From: Marixanthomonas sp963974425
GTDB lineage: Bacteria; Bacteroidota; Bacteroidia; Flavobacteriales; Flavobacteriaceae
Direction: 5' to 3'
Length of the DNA stretch: 45,912 nucleotides
Assembly: GCF_963974425.1 (NCBI RefSeq)
Contig: NZ_CAXBCK010000031.1
Coordinates: 1 to 45,912, forward strand
Positions 8,249 through 16,691 of the stretch are shown one piece after another (position 1 is the stretch's first letter; every line of letters begins with the position of its first letter). The position numbers were made by a program, and so were the translations under genes. The notes below the pieces were generated by a model, which saw only the letters and a list, made by a program, of their open reading frames with translations, ran no database searches and was not told the origin of the DNA.

Positions 8249-9244
8249 ATGAAACTTAAAGTAGCTATCCTCACTTTATTTATATGTTTTAGTTCGTATG
8301 CCCAAAAAGACGATTTAAAGCAACTAGATATCATGTTGAATAATTATGAATATCCTTTTAAAGTAGATTTCATCAATCTTGATATTCAGCAGCAGGAATT
8401 AAAAATGGGTTATATGGATGTTACCCCAGATAATTACAATGGAAAAAACATTCTTTTATTCCACGGAAAAAACTTCAATGGTGCTTATTGGGAAACTACC
8501 GCTAAAGCACTTCTTAAAGAAGGTTTCCGAGTTATCATGCCTGATCAAATTGGATTTGGTAAATCTTCAAAACCAGCGCATTTTCAATATACATTTCAGC
8601 AGTTAGCAGAAAATACAAAACAGCTTTTAAATACTTTGGAAGTTTCAGAAACAGCAGTTTTAGGGCACTCGATGGGAGGTATGTTAGCTACCCGATTTGC
8701 CTTAATGTATCCTGAAGCCATAGAAAAATTAATTTTAGAAAATCCAATTGGCTTAGAAGATTGGAAACTAAAAGTTCCGTATCAGTCTATAGATTGGTGG
8801 TACAAAAATGAGTTGAAAAAAGACTACGAAAAAATTAAATCGTACCAGAAAAGTAATTATTACGATGGAAAATGGAAGCCTGAATATGATGAATGGGTTA
8901 ATTTATTAGCAGGATGGACACTAAGTCCTAACTATGAGACCATCGCTTGGAATGCTGCCTTAACTTATGATATGATTTTTACACAACTGGTGGTTTATGA
9001 GTTTAAAAAAATCACTAGTCCTACGCTATTAATTATAGGAACGAGAGATAGAACAGCTTTAGGAAAACCATTGGTTAGTGAAGAGGTGCGAAAAACAATG
9101 GGTTTATATGATAAGCTAGGAAAGGCTACTCAAGAAAAAATCCCGAATTCAAAATTAGTAGAGATTGAAGGTATTGGCCATTTACCTCATATTGAAAGTT
9201 TTGATAAGTTTATTACGCCTTTAATTCAGTTTCTAAAAAAATAA
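8249..9244 (+). CDS. exported alpha/beta hydrolase
   Basis: 331 residues with a signal peptide (about 1-18, ending SSYAQ). The alpha/beta hydrolase fold is shown by the oxyanion-hole LFHGKNFNG region, the nucleophile elbow GHSMGG (Ser141), an Asp in IIGTRDR (D267) and a His in GIGHLPH (H311). The triad is thus complete. Family members include esterases, lipases and haloperoxidase-like enzymes; the substrate is unknown. It precedes the second transglutaminase-like gene on the same strand by 42 nt, so the two could be co-transcribed. Confidence 0.88.
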   Translation: MKLKVAILTLFICFSSYAQKDDLKQLDIMLNNYEYPFKVDFINLDIQQQELKMGYMDVTPDNYNGKNILLFHGKNFNGAYWETTAKALLKEGFRVIMPDQIGFGKSSKPAHFQYTFQQLAENTKQLLNTLEVSETAVLGHSMGGMLATRFALMYPEAIEKLILENPIGLEDWKLKVPYQSIDWWYKNELKKDYEKIKSYQKSNYYDGKWKPEYDEWVNLLAGWTLSPNYETIAWNAALTYDMIFTQLVVYEFKKITSPTLLIIGTRDRTALGKPLVSEEVRKTMGLYDKLGKATQEKIPNSKLVEIEGIGHLPHIESFDKFITPLIQFLKK

Positions 9245-9286
9245 ATTGATTTGTTACTCGTTTTAGCATAAGGTAATACTTCTGCT

Positions 9287-9946
9287 ATGGGCAAATACAC
9301 TTTAGTTATTTTTTTATGCATTGGTCTTTCTGTTATGAATGGCTATGCTCAAATAGGCGATGTAATTAATACACGTGTTTCTTCTGAAAGAGTAAAGGTT
9401 TCAAAAAAAGGAATGCCAATCAATACTAAAAGCCTAGCAAAGCAGATTACTAAATATAGCCGCACAGACTTCGAAAAAGCAAAAGCTATTTTTTTATGGA
9501 TAGCCAGCAATATTGAATATGATAATGAATTGCGCACCGATGCTAACCTTCAGAAGTCAATATACACTTCAGAATACAATGTACTTAAAAGCGTATTGAA
9601 ACGTAAAAAAGCACTGTGTGGTGGGTATGCATTTTTATATGGAGAGCTTTGTAAGCAAGCAGGGATTGAGAGCCAAGTAATACACGGCTATAGTAAAAAG
9701 TATTACAGTACAAATAATAGAAAGCAAGTTGACCATACTTGGAATGCAGTGAAAATTAATGGCAAATGGCATTTATTGGATATTAGCTTAGCAAGCAGTC
9801 AAAAAAGAAACCACAAACCAAACATGTATTGGTTTAATACGGATCCTACATATTTTATTAAAACACATTACCCAGAAGATATAAAATGGACCTTAATGTC
9901 CAACCCTATATCTAAAAAAGAGTTTGAACAGCTTCCCACTATATAA
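9287..9946 (+). CDS. secreted transglutaminase-like protein, shorter paralogue
   Basis: 219 residues with a signal peptide (about 1-22, ending GYAQ). The core contains Cys in ALCGGYA (C111), His in DHTWN (H150) and Asp in LLDISLAS (D165), giving a full triad. Both the catalytic region and the C-terminal PTYFIKTHYPED / MSNPISKKEFEQLP tail resemble the protein at 300-1259, which shares FFKTHYP and a later KEVFANMP, but this one lacks the C-terminal beta domain. The two look like diverged paralogues. It ends at a terminator shared with rpmA. Confidence 0.83.
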   Translation: MGKYTLVIFLCIGLSVMNGYAQIGDVINTRVSSERVKVSKKGMPINTKSLAKQITKYSRTDFEKAKAIFLWIASNIEYDNELRTDANLQKSIYTSEYNVLKSVLKRKKALCGGYAFLYGELCKQAGIESQVIHGYSKKYYSTNNRKQVDHTWNAVKINGKWHLLDISLASSQKRNHKPNMYWFNTDPTYFIKTHYPEDIKWTLMSNPISKKEFEQLPTI

Positions 9947-9972
9947 TGGAATAGAACCAAATTAGAACACAA

Positions 9973-10005
9973 AAAACCCTTAGATAAAAGTTAACTAAGG
10001 GTTTT
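9973..10005. terminator. bidirectional terminator between the transglutaminase-like gene and rpmA
   Basis: Perfect 11-bp stem AAAACCCTTAG / CTAAGGGTTTT with an 11-nt loop. The A-rich left flank and T-ending right arm give a U tract in either direction, fitting the convergent genes. Confidence 0.85.
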
Positions 10006-10027
10006 AAAAATTTGTAATAACAATTAC

Positions 10028-10291
10028 TTATGCTTCTGCACTAGGTACAATAGAAACGTACGATTTGTTATTTCTCTTCTTGGTAAATTTCACAACACCA
10101 TCTACTTGTGCGTGCAATGTATAATCCTTACCGGCATATACATTATCTGCTGGGTGATGCTCCATACCTCGTTGTCTTACGATGATATTTCCTGCGATAG
10201 CTGCTTGGCCACCATAAATCTTCACACCTAAGCGTTTCGATTCTGACTCTCTACCGTTTTTAGAACTACCTACTCCTTTTTTATGTGCCAT
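10028..10291 (-). CDS. rpmA: 50S ribosomal protein bL27
   Basis: 87 residues, the typical size. It starts MAHKKGVGSSKNGRESESKR and carries GGQAAIAGNIIVRQRG and the HPADNVYAGKDYTL segment, all diagnostic of L27. The N-terminus begins directly with the mature AHKKG tail that reaches the peptidyl-transferase centre. It follows rplU by 23 nt in the usual rplU-rpmA operon. Confidence 0.97.
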   Translation of the reverse strand: MAHKKGVGSSKNGRESESKRLGVKIYGGQAAIAGNIIVRQRGMEHHPADNVYAGKDYTLHAQVDGVVKFTKKRNNKSYVSIVPSAEA

Positions 10292-10314
10292 AATTCAGGG
10301 GTTTTTAAATGTTA

Positions 10315-11016
10315 TTATTTTCTTCCACCGTCAAGTTCGTCTTGTAACTTTTCTAGTTCGTCCCACTTACCATCTGCAGCTAATTGAGCTTGCTGTGGCC
10401 AAGTGTCGGTAACTAAATGAGCTAATCTTGAACTTGCTTCAGTTAGAATTTCAGTTAATTTTTCAGGTTTTGCCTTTGCTACTTTTGCAAAAGTATCAAT
10501 TCCTGCATCAACCATCGCTTCCATAGCTTTTGGTCCAACTCCTTCAATCTTTTTAAGGTCGTCTGCCTTAGTTGACTTTTTTGGAGCTGCCTTTTTAGGT
10601 TCAGCTTTTTTGGTTTCTGCTTTAGGAGCAGCTGCTTTGGTTTCTTTTTTCGGAGCTGCTTTTTTAGTCTCTTCTTTTTTAGCAGAAGATTTCTTTTTAG
10701 CTCCAGAAGAAGCAATACTTTCAATTACGATTTCAGAAAGGGCTTGTCTGTGACCGTTTTTAACACGGTAACCTTTTCTACGTTTCTTTTTGAAAACTAT
10801 TACTTTGTCACCTTTTAGGTGTCTTAAGACTTTTGCTCCAACAAGAGCTCCGTCTATAGCCGGGGCGCCAACAGTAACATTGTCTCCGTCACCAATAAGA
10901 AGTACGTTGTCGAAATCGACATTTTTTCCTTCTTCTGTGGCCAAACGGTTAACAAAGACTTTTTGGTCTTTCGCAACTTTAAATTGCTGCCCTGCTATCT
11001 CTACAATTGCATACAT
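10315..11016 (-). CDS. rplU: 50S ribosomal protein bL21 with Lys/Ala linker and C-terminal helix-hairpin-helix domain
   Basis: 233 residues, more than twice the usual 103. Residues 1-102 are a normal L21 (MYAIVEIAGQQFKV start, FKKKRRKGYRVKNGHRQ). Residues 103-150 are a low-complexity Lys/Ala/Glu/Pro linker. Residues 151-233 form a helix-hairpin-helix-like domain (DDLKKIEGVGPKAMEAMVDAGI) followed by acidic helices. I recall similar long L21 proteins from other Bacteroidota, so this is probably a real lineage feature and not an assembly fusion: the frame is continuous and rpmA follows at the usual spacing. Confidence 0.95.
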   Translation of the reverse strand: MYAIVEIAGQQFKVAKDQKVFVNRLATEEGKNVDFDNVLLIGDGDNVTVGAPAIDGALVGAKVLRHLKGDKVIVFKKKRRKGYRVKNGHRQALSEIVIESIASSGAKKKSSAKKEETKKAAPKKETKAAAPKAETKKAEPKKAAPKKSTKADDLKKIEGVGPKAMEAMVDAGIDTFAKVAKAKPEKLTEILTEASSRLAHLVTDTWPQQAQLAADGKWDELEKLQDELDGGRK

Positions 11017-11060
11017 AGCGTATCGTTTATGATATTAATTTATTTAAAGCTTTTCACTAT

Positions 11061-11088
11061 AAAAAGCCCGCCTATATTTAAGGCGGGT
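11061..11088 (-). terminator. terminator after the DUF4199 gene
   Basis: On the minus strand ACCCGCC / GGCGGGC (six G-C pairs plus one) encloses a 9-nt AT loop and is followed by TTTTTATAG. It lies 50 nt after the DUF4199 stop. The probable rplU start point falls inside its upstream arm. Confidence 0.75.
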
Positions 11089-11089
11089 G

Positions 11090-11120
11090 CAAATATAATT
11101 CTAATAATTTAAACTTACAA
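11090..11120 (-). promoter_or_regulatory. promoter of rplU-rpmA
   Basis: On the minus strand TTG (11118-11120), 20 nt, then TATATTTG (11090-11097): an exact match to the Bacteroidota housekeeping promoter TTG-N19-21-TAnnTTTG. Transcription would start near 11084-11086, leaving a 5' leader of about 70 nt before the rplU ATG. Confidence 0.75.
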
Positions 11121-11137
11121 CCTGTTTTGAGAGTAAT

Positions 11138-11593
11138 TTACATTGTATTTCGTTTACCCTCAGGGGTGTTCCAAGAGTCTTTTAATAATTGCATAAATGC
11201 CAAGGTTAGCACCAACGATGTGGAAATCCCCATCATAGCAATTGAAATAATTAAAATAAGCGTTCCTTTATTAAAGTTCATATTCCACGAATCTAATATA
11301 TAATGCGCGAATTCAGTATCCAATTCAAAAATATACAAAGACATAAAAATAGTGAAAAGCACGGTTGCTATCCCTCCGCAGAGGAAACCGACTTCAAACC
11401 CTTTTTCATACTGAAATTTAGTGGCTTCAGCTTTGTATTTCTTTATAGCTAGTAAAATACCTGCTCCATAAATTACACCATTTGCAGCACTTAAAATAGG
11501 ATATTGATGTAAACCAAATAATTTCAATAACAAAAAATAGATAATTAGTGCCACTGCAATTATAACTCCGTACCGTGAATAAATTTTAAACAT
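11138..11593 (-). CDS. DUF4199 domain-containing membrane protein
   Basis: 151 residues with four hydrophobic segments (about 8-27, 35-50, 70-92 and 108-138). The layout, with a YEKGFEVGFLCG segment between helices 2 and 3 and a long hydrophilic loop before helix 4, fits DUF4199, a Bacteroidota membrane family of unknown function. Assignment to that family is by resemblance only. The gene stands alone between the EamA transporter and rplU. Confidence 0.7.
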   Translation of the reverse strand: MFKIYSRYGVIIAVALIIYFLLLKLFGLHQYPILSAANGVIYGAGILLAIKKYKAEATKFQYEKGFEVGFLCGGIATVLFTIFMSLYIFELDTEFAHYILDSWNMNFNKGTLILIISIAMMGISTSLVLTLAFMQLLKDSWNTPEGKRNTM

Positions 11594-11653
11594 AATAGTT
11601 GGTTTAGCTTTTAAAGCTACTGAAAGTTACAAAATATTCTTCTAAAGAGTTTG

Positions 11654-12526
11654 TTAACTTTTCTTTGAAAGTAGCACACCAACTAAAATAACTGCTGCCG
11701 CAAACAACTGAAATAAACTAAATTGTTCACCATCTAGAACCCCCCAACATAAAGCAATAATAGGAATGGTATATGTTACTGAAGAAGCAAAAACCGGCGT
11801 GCTCATTTGCACTAAACTATTAAATAGAACCTTTGCCAAGCCAGTACCAATGACTGATAAAATTAATAAATATCCTAAGGATGGATATAATTCTTCAGAC
11901 TGCATTGTAGCTTCAGAAAAAAAGTCCGAACTAAATAAAACAAGGATGGCTGGTACAATAATTACTGAAAATTGCCCTGCGGTAATAGCCAATGCAGAAA
12001 CATTTTGAAGGTGTCGTTTTATAATATTTACATTACAAGCGTAACAAATCGATGCGCAGAGTATTAATCCGGCATACCAATAATTTTGATTGGGGTTTAC
12101 CTCACTACCACTCCAAATAAGAAGAAAACTCCCTAAAAGCCCTACTACAACACCAATTAATTGATTTCTAGTAAAACCAATGCTAAAAGCAATAGCCCCC
12201 AAAAGAAGAGTCATTATTGGCGTAGTGGAATTTAAAACGGAAGCAATAGCACTATCAATTTCAGTTTCGGCAAAAGCAAAGAGAAAAGCAGGTATAAAGG
12301 TTCCTAAAAAGCCAGAAACAGCAATCCATTTCCATTCTTGCTTTTTTATGGTTTTTAATTTTCTGAAACCAATAATCAACAAAAAAATAGCGGCAAATAA
12401 GCTACGAAGCGCGCCCAACTGAAGTGGCGTAAGACCAATTAGCGCTTTTTTTATAAGAATAAATGAACTACCCCAAACCACTGAGAGAATAGCCAAATAA
12501 ATCCATTTTTTATCAATGCCTTTCAT
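11654..12526 (-). CDS. EamA/DMT superfamily transporter
   Basis: 290 residues arranged as two repeats of about five membrane helices each, the 10-TMS layout of drug/metabolite transporters. The N-terminal repeat carries SVVWGSSFILIKKAL and LRSLFAAIFLL; the second half has the PIIALCWGVLDGEQ motif near its end. Substrate (amino acid, drug or metabolite export) cannot be assigned. The 5' leader contains a small GCTTCA/TGAAGC hairpin just before the ATG. Confidence 0.85.
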   Translation of the reverse strand: MKGIDKKWIYLAILSVVWGSSFILIKKALIGLTPLQLGALRSLFAAIFLLIIGFRKLKTIKKQEWKWIAVSGFLGTFIPAFLFAFAETEIDSAIASVLNSTTPIMTLLLGAIAFSIGFTRNQLIGVVVGLLGSFLLIWSGSEVNPNQNYWYAGLILCASICYACNVNIIKRHLQNVSALAITAGQFSVIIVPAILVLFSSDFFSEATMQSEELYPSLGYLLILSVIGTGLAKVLFNSLVQMSTPVFASSVTYTIPIIALCWGVLDGEQFSLFQLFAAAVILVGVLLSKKS

Positions 12527-12605
12527 GCTTCAAAAATTGAAGCGGCAAAGTTCGGGAAATAGGATGGATTTTTAACCCTTCAGAAGTTCAAAAAAGTAAA
12601 AGGGA

Positions 12606-13157
12606 TTATTTCCATTCCATTGTTTCCATCAATACTCTAATATCTTCCCGAAGGTACATGGCTGCCGGATAAATAGAATCGAAATTAGGTTTGGCTTTAA
12701 AGTATAAGGAACCAGTGATAAAATGGTTTACACTGTCGGTTACATAAAACTGTGATTGCGTTGCGGCATTGCCATCAATCATATAAAACATACCATACAC
12801 CTTGTTTATAGAATCTACCCTCGGCTGTTCTAAAATGCTATTGGCTTTTATGGTATGATCGTAGGTGAGCTTTTGAGCATCATACAACAACGAGTCAATA
12901 TTGTGGTTTTTCACAGATTGGTAGGTAAGGTAAACAGTAGCTTTCATATCTGGATACTCAACATCAAGGTTACAGCCGTGAGTAGCGTCCAATGTAGCAT
13001 TGGTGTTCATTTTAAAAGAAAACGGACAATCAATAGCCACTTTTTTATAGTTATTTTTCGGGTACTCTAACCTTAGTTTTGCAGCAGGTTTTACAACCAC
13101 CTCTTCATTACAGGCTATTATAAAAATACAAAGGAAAAGAGCTGCTAAAAACCTCAT
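12606..13157 (-). CDS. gldD: gliding motility lipoprotein GldD
   Basis: 183 residues. A lipoprotein signal ends in IIAC (Cys16). The RLEYPKNNYKKV start of the mature part, DCPFSF and CNLDVEYPDMKATVYLTY segments and the tail ending METMEWK are those of GldD. GldD is needed for gliding in Flavobacterium johnsoniae and is always seen beside gldE; its molecular task is not clear. The start codon overlaps the gldE stop as ATGA, so the pair is translationally coupled. Confidence 0.9.
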   Translation of the reverse strand: MRFLAALFLCIFIIACNEEVVVKPAAKLRLEYPKNNYKKVAIDCPFSFKMNTNATLDATHGCNLDVEYPDMKATVYLTYQSVKNHNIDSLLYDAQKLTYDHTIKANSILEQPRVDSINKVYGMFYMIDGNAATQSQFYVTDSVNHFITGSLYFKAKPNFDSIYPAAMYLREDIRVLMETMEWK

Positions 13158-14485
13158 ATTTTGATAGAAAGTTTAATTTGTTTAATACGTTTATTTTCGA
13201 ACGCTTCAATAGTAAACGAATAGCTATGGAAGGTTATTATTTCGTTTTTCTTCGGAAATCCTTTTGAAATCTCCAATAAGAAGCCTGCAAGAGTCTCGGC
13301 CTCTCCTTTTTCAGATTCAAAAACTTGTGGATCTTCCACACTAATTACTTTGTAAAAATCTTTCAATGGCGTTTTACCTTCAAAAACATAATTGTTTTCG
13401 TCCAATTTTGAAAAAACCAAATCTTCATCGTCAAACTCATCACTAATTTCACCTACGATTTCTTCAATAATATCTTCTAAAGAAATCAATCCGCTAGTGC
13501 CTCCGTATTCATCTACTACAATAGCAAGATGCATTTTCATTTCCTTAAACTCATTAAGCAAATCATCCAGTTTTTTATTTTCGGGCACAAAATACGAATC
13601 GCGTTTTAAAGATTTCCAATCAAACGTTTTTCGGTCTATATACGGCATTAAATCTTTTACATATAGAATACCAGTTATATTGTCAATACTATCTTTATAC
13701 ACAGGAATACGGGAATAACCGTTTTCCATAATGTGCGGCATTATTTCCTTATACGACAACTCTTCGTTGAGCGCAAAAATATCCATCCGCGGTTTCATAA
13801 CCTGTTTGGTGTCAGTATTCCCAAAAGTGACAATACCTCTTAGTATTTTTTGTTCTTCATGAGTGGTATCGGCTTCACTTGTTAAATCTAATGCCTGCGA
13901 TAGTTGATCTACACTAATATTTGCTTTTTGTTTACCAAACCGATTATGTATATAAATAGTAGTACTTCGCATAGGCAAACTGAGCGGCGAAAATACTTTG
14001 TCAAGCACTTGTAATGGATACGCCATGAACAACGAAAAGCTCACCTTATTCCGACTAGCATATATTTTTGGTAAGATTTCTCCAAAAAGCAAAATCAAGA
14101 AAGTAGCAACTCCAATTTTTAAAAGTAGCAACAAACTCAATTGAAAAAAGTAAAGGTTTATCGTATAATCTATCCCACTAAACCAGCTATCGCTCAGTGA
14201 TTCAAACAACAAGACAATAGCTATATTTATAAGGTTATTGGCTATCAATATAGTCGCCAATAGTTTTTTCGGACGATTTAATAACCTTTGGACAATCTCC
14301 AGTTTTTTTGAAGCTGCATTATTTTCTTCAGCATCAAAATCGGTTGGAGCAAGTGAAAAAAAGGCCACTTCTGCGCCAGATATTAATGCCGAGCAAAGCA
14401 GTAAAACCACAAGTGTGACAATACCGGGTATTTCAGTATAACTTAGTAATGCAGTAATAAATAAACTCGGGGGTTCCGGATCCAA
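13154..14485 (-). CDS. gldE: gliding motility-associated GldE, CNNM/CorC-type transporter-like protein
   Basis: 443 residues: an N-terminal membrane domain with three to four helices (to about residue 170, CNNM/DUF21), a CBS-domain pair (about 205-335, with MKPRMDIFAL, YSRIPVYKDSIDNITGILYVKDL and VVDEYGGTSGLISLEDIIEEIVGEI), and a C-terminal CorC/HlyC domain. The family includes Mg2+/Co2+ efflux proteins. Overexpression of GldE is known to offset loss of partner Gld proteins in flavobacteria. It lies between ssb and gldD in the conserved mutY-ssb-gldE-gldD order. Confidence 0.9.
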   Translation of the reverse strand: MDPEPPSLFITALLSYTEIPGIVTLVVLLLCSALISGAEVAFFSLAPTDFDAEENNAASKKLEIVQRLLNRPKKLLATILIANNLINIAIVLLFESLSDSWFSGIDYTINLYFFQLSLLLLLKIGVATFLILLFGEILPKIYASRNKVSFSLFMAYPLQVLDKVFSPLSLPMRSTTIYIHNRFGKQKANISVDQLSQALDLTSEADTTHEEQKILRGIVTFGNTDTKQVMKPRMDIFALNEELSYKEIMPHIMENGYSRIPVYKDSIDNITGILYVKDLMPYIDRKTFDWKSLKRDSYFVPENKKLDDLLNEFKEMKMHLAIVVDEYGGTSGLISLEDIIEEIVGEISDEFDDEDLVFSKLDENNYVFEGKTPLKDFYKVISVEDPQVFESEKGEAETLAGFLLEISKGFPKKNEIITFHSYSFTIEAFENKRIKQIKLSIKI

Positions 14486-14531
14486 AATTATATGTTATAT
14501 TAAACTTGAAAGCTTATATTCTCCTTTTATT

Positions 14532-15014
14532 CTAAAAAGGAAGGTCATCCTCCTCTTCACCAGCAGGTTGTTGAGTTTGCTGCGGTTGATTTTGACGCTG
14601 CTGCTGTCCAGAATTAGCGTTATTTGAGTGACTAGTACTTTTATTTTGAGGCATCGCGCCACCTCCTTCGTTTTCATTTTTAGGACTTAAAAAAGTAAAA
14701 TCGGTACATTGTATTTCGGTGCTATAACGATCGTTCCCGCTATCATCTTGCCACTTACGTGTTTTTATACGTCCTTCAATATAAACCTTATCCCCTTTTT
14801 TAAGGTATTTTTCGCAAATTTCAGCACCCTTATTACGCACAACAACGTTATGCCATTCGGTATTAGAAACTCGCTCACCAGTATTACGATTGGTATATGT
14901 CTCATTGGTTGCCAGAGGGAAACGCCCAATGCTTCCGCCACCTTCAAAATAATGCATTTTCACTTCATCGCCCGTGTGCCCAATTAGCATCACTTTATTT
15001 AATGTTCCACTCAT
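14532..15014 (-). CDS. ssb: single-stranded DNA-binding protein
   Basis: 160 residues. An OB fold (about 1-107, from MSGTLNKVMLIGHTGDEVK through YIEGRIKTRKW to QCTDFTFL) is followed by a Gln/Asn/Pro-rich flexible linker and the acidic tip EEEDDLPF used to dock partner proteins. All hallmarks of a housekeeping SSB are present. It is downstream of mutY and 46 nt upstream of gldE. Confidence 0.95.
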   Translation of the reverse strand: MSGTLNKVMLIGHTGDEVKMHYFEGGGSIGRFPLATNETYTNRNTGERVSNTEWHNVVVRNKGAEICEKYLKKGDKVYIEGRIKTRKWQDDSGNDRYSTEIQCTDFTFLSPKNENEGGGAMPQNKSTSHSNNANSGQQQRQNQPQQTQQPAGEEEDDLPF

Positions 15015-15067
15015 AATTATTGTATTAATTTACAAAGGTATATATAGTTTTAAAGATAGCGAATTTT

Positions 15068-16135
15068 TCAGTTTTTAAAAACCGAAAAGTTTGAAATAAA
15101 ATTTTCAATTAAGACGGGTACAGCGTATTGCTCTATTTCTGAAAAAGGAATAGTTTTCTGTTTTATTTCTGAAACTTCAACAATCCAAAAACGTGTAAAA
15201 AGATGTTGGTGTGATAATTTATGCACTACTAAAGTGTCATTATATAATGAAATAGAATCAATTTGTATTTTTTCGAAAAAGCTTTGAAACGATTCTAATG
15301 CTACTAATTCTTTTTCGGAAACTTCCTTTTTACTTTCAAGCAAGGGAAATTCATACAATTGTTGCCAAATTCCTTTCCCGGTTCGTTGATTAAGTACAGT
15401 TTCACCGTTTTCAGAAAGTAATACCATATAATTAAAGTAACGTTTCTTTACTTTATTCTTTTTCAATTTTACCGGAAGAGAGGAAACTAAATCTTTTTTA
15501 TAAGCTTCGCAACGCTCATTAAATATACAAGTTTCACATTGTGGATTTTGAGGCACACAATACCGAGCACCAAATTCCATAACAGCTTGATTGTAGGTCC
15601 CCGGCTCTTTTGTATCAATTAGTTGTTGCGCAAGGCTTTTAAATTCTTTTTTTCCGGCAGTACTATTAATAGGTGTAGCGATTCCAAAAACTCTAGAGAG
15701 CACTCGATACACATTACCATCTACCACCGCTTCGGCGGCATCAAAACAAATAGACGCGATGGCACTAGCGGTATAATCTCCTACTCCCTTTAATTTTAAA
15801 AGACCTTTATAGTTTGTAGGAAACTCTCCATTTAATGTTTCTGAAACATATTTTGATGAGGCATGTAAGTTTCTAGCACGTGAATAATACCCTAATCCCT
15901 GCCATAACTTTAAAACTTTTTCCTGCGGAGCAGCCGCAAGATCGAAAACGGTTGGAAACTCCTCAATAAATGCTAAATAATAGGGTAAACCTTGTGCAAC
16001 TCGTGTTTGCTGAAGTATAATTTCACTCAACCAAATATGGTATGGATTGGTCGTTTTTCGCCAAGGTAATTCTCGCTTATTATCTAAGTACCACGCTATT
16101 AGCTTATTACGAAAAAAATTTGTATTTTCTGGCAT
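15068..16135 (-). CDS. mutY: A/G-specific adenine glycosylase
   Basis: 355 residues. It removes adenine mispaired with 8-oxoguanine. Visible: catalytic Glu38 in SEIILQQTRV, helix-hairpin-helix LKGVGDYTASAIAS with Asp139 in VVDGNVYRV, and the [4Fe-4S] loop C193-X6-C200-X2-C203-X5-C209, the classical MutY spacing. The C-terminal about 120 residues form the NUDIX-like domain that reads 8-oxoG, with LSHQHLFTRFW. It is divergent from the HU gene and heads the ssb-gldE-gldD run. Confidence 0.95.
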   Translation of the reverse strand: MPENTNFFRNKLIAWYLDNKRELPWRKTTNPYHIWLSEIILQQTRVAQGLPYYLAFIEEFPTVFDLAAAPQEKVLKLWQGLGYYSRARNLHASSKYVSETLNGEFPTNYKGLLKLKGVGDYTASAIASICFDAAEAVVDGNVYRVLSRVFGIATPINSTAGKKEFKSLAQQLIDTKEPGTYNQAVMEFGARYCVPQNPQCETCIFNERCEAYKKDLVSSLPVKLKKNKVKKRYFNYMVLLSENGETVLNQRTGKGIWQQLYEFPLLESKKEVSEKELVALESFQSFFEKIQIDSISLYNDTLVVHKLSHQHLFTRFWIVEVSEIKQKTIPFSEIEQYAVPVLIENFISNFSVFKN

Positions 16136-16181
16136 CTAGCAAAAATAGGGTTTATCTGTTTATATTTTAAAGGATTAAGGT

Positions 16182-16213
16182 TTGAGTATTTGATTTTAAA
16201 ATTGTTATATTTG
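16182..16213 (+). promoter_or_regulatory. promoter of the HU-family gene
   Basis: TTG (16182-16184), 21 nt, TATATTTG (16206-16213), matching the Bacteroidota consensus. The start point would be near 16219, about 35 nt before the ATG. Confidence 0.7.
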
Positions 16214-16253
16214 CCCTCTTGAAAAAAATAACCCTAAATAAAAATTTATAATA

Positions 16254-16544
16254 ATGACGAAAGCAGATATTGTAGCGAAAATCTCAGAAAAGGAAGGAAT
16301 GGAAAAAGCTGACGTACAGGCAGTGATTGAAACTTTTATGAGTGAAGTTAAAAACACCCTTGAAGGTGGTGACAATGTTTATCTAAGAGGTTTTGGAAGT
16401 TTTATCATCAAGAAAAGAGCTGAAAAGACAGGTAGAAATATCTCTAAAAACACAACAATCAAGATTCCCGCACACAACATTCCCGCTTTTAAACCAGCAA
16501 AAGTATTTGTAGAAGGTGTAAAAACCAATGTGGAAGTAAAATAA
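16254..16544 (+). CDS. HU/IHF family DNA-binding protein
   Basis: 96 residues. The sequence shows the HU fold: MTKADIVAKISEKEG dimerization helices, the GFGSFIIKKRAEKTGRN core strand, and the DNA-binding beta-arm ending in the IPAHNIPAFKPAK motif. It bends and packages DNA as a dimer. It has its own consensus promoter and is followed after 24 nt by a very basic 30-codon gene that probably shares its transcript. Confidence 0.94.
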   Translation: MTKADIVAKISEKEGMEKADVQAVIETFMSEVKNTLEGGDNVYLRGFGSFIIKKRAEKTGRNISKNTTIKIPAHNIPAFKPAKVFVEGVKTNVEVK

Positions 16545-16568
16545 TAATAACACAAAAACAAGCTTAAT

Positions 16569-16661
16569 ATGCCAAGTGGTAAAAAAAGAAAAAGACATAA
16601 GGTAGCGACACACAAGCGTAAGAAAAGAAGACGCGCTAATCGCCACAAAAAGAAAAAGTAG
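16569..16661 (+). CDS. 30-residue very basic conserved-looking small protein
   Basis: A 30-codon frame (ATG 16569, TAG 16659-16661) that starts MPSGKKRKRHKVATHKRKKR and goes on RRANRHKKKK. Two thirds of the residues are Lys, Arg or His, and acidic residues are absent. It starts 24 nt after the HU gene and its stop codon is built into the stem of the terminator at 16656-16679, so gene end and transcript end coincide. I recall near-identical short proteins between HU and rng in other Bacteroidota. The composition suggests an rRNA-binding ribosomal or ribosome-associated protein (compare bTHX or the F. johnsoniae bL38), but I cannot name it. Confidence 0.8.
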   Translation: MPSGKKRKRHKVATHKRKKRRRANRHKKKK

Positions 16662-16679
16662 TTTCTAAACTACTTTTTT
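16656..16679 (+). terminator. terminator overlapping the stop codon of the 30-codon gene
   Basis: Perfect 9-bp stem AAGTAGTTT / AAACTACTT with a 2-nt spacer in the loop, running into six T. The TAG stop (16659-16661) is inside the left arm. Confidence 0.75.
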
Positions 16680-16691
16680 CGTTTAAAGACC

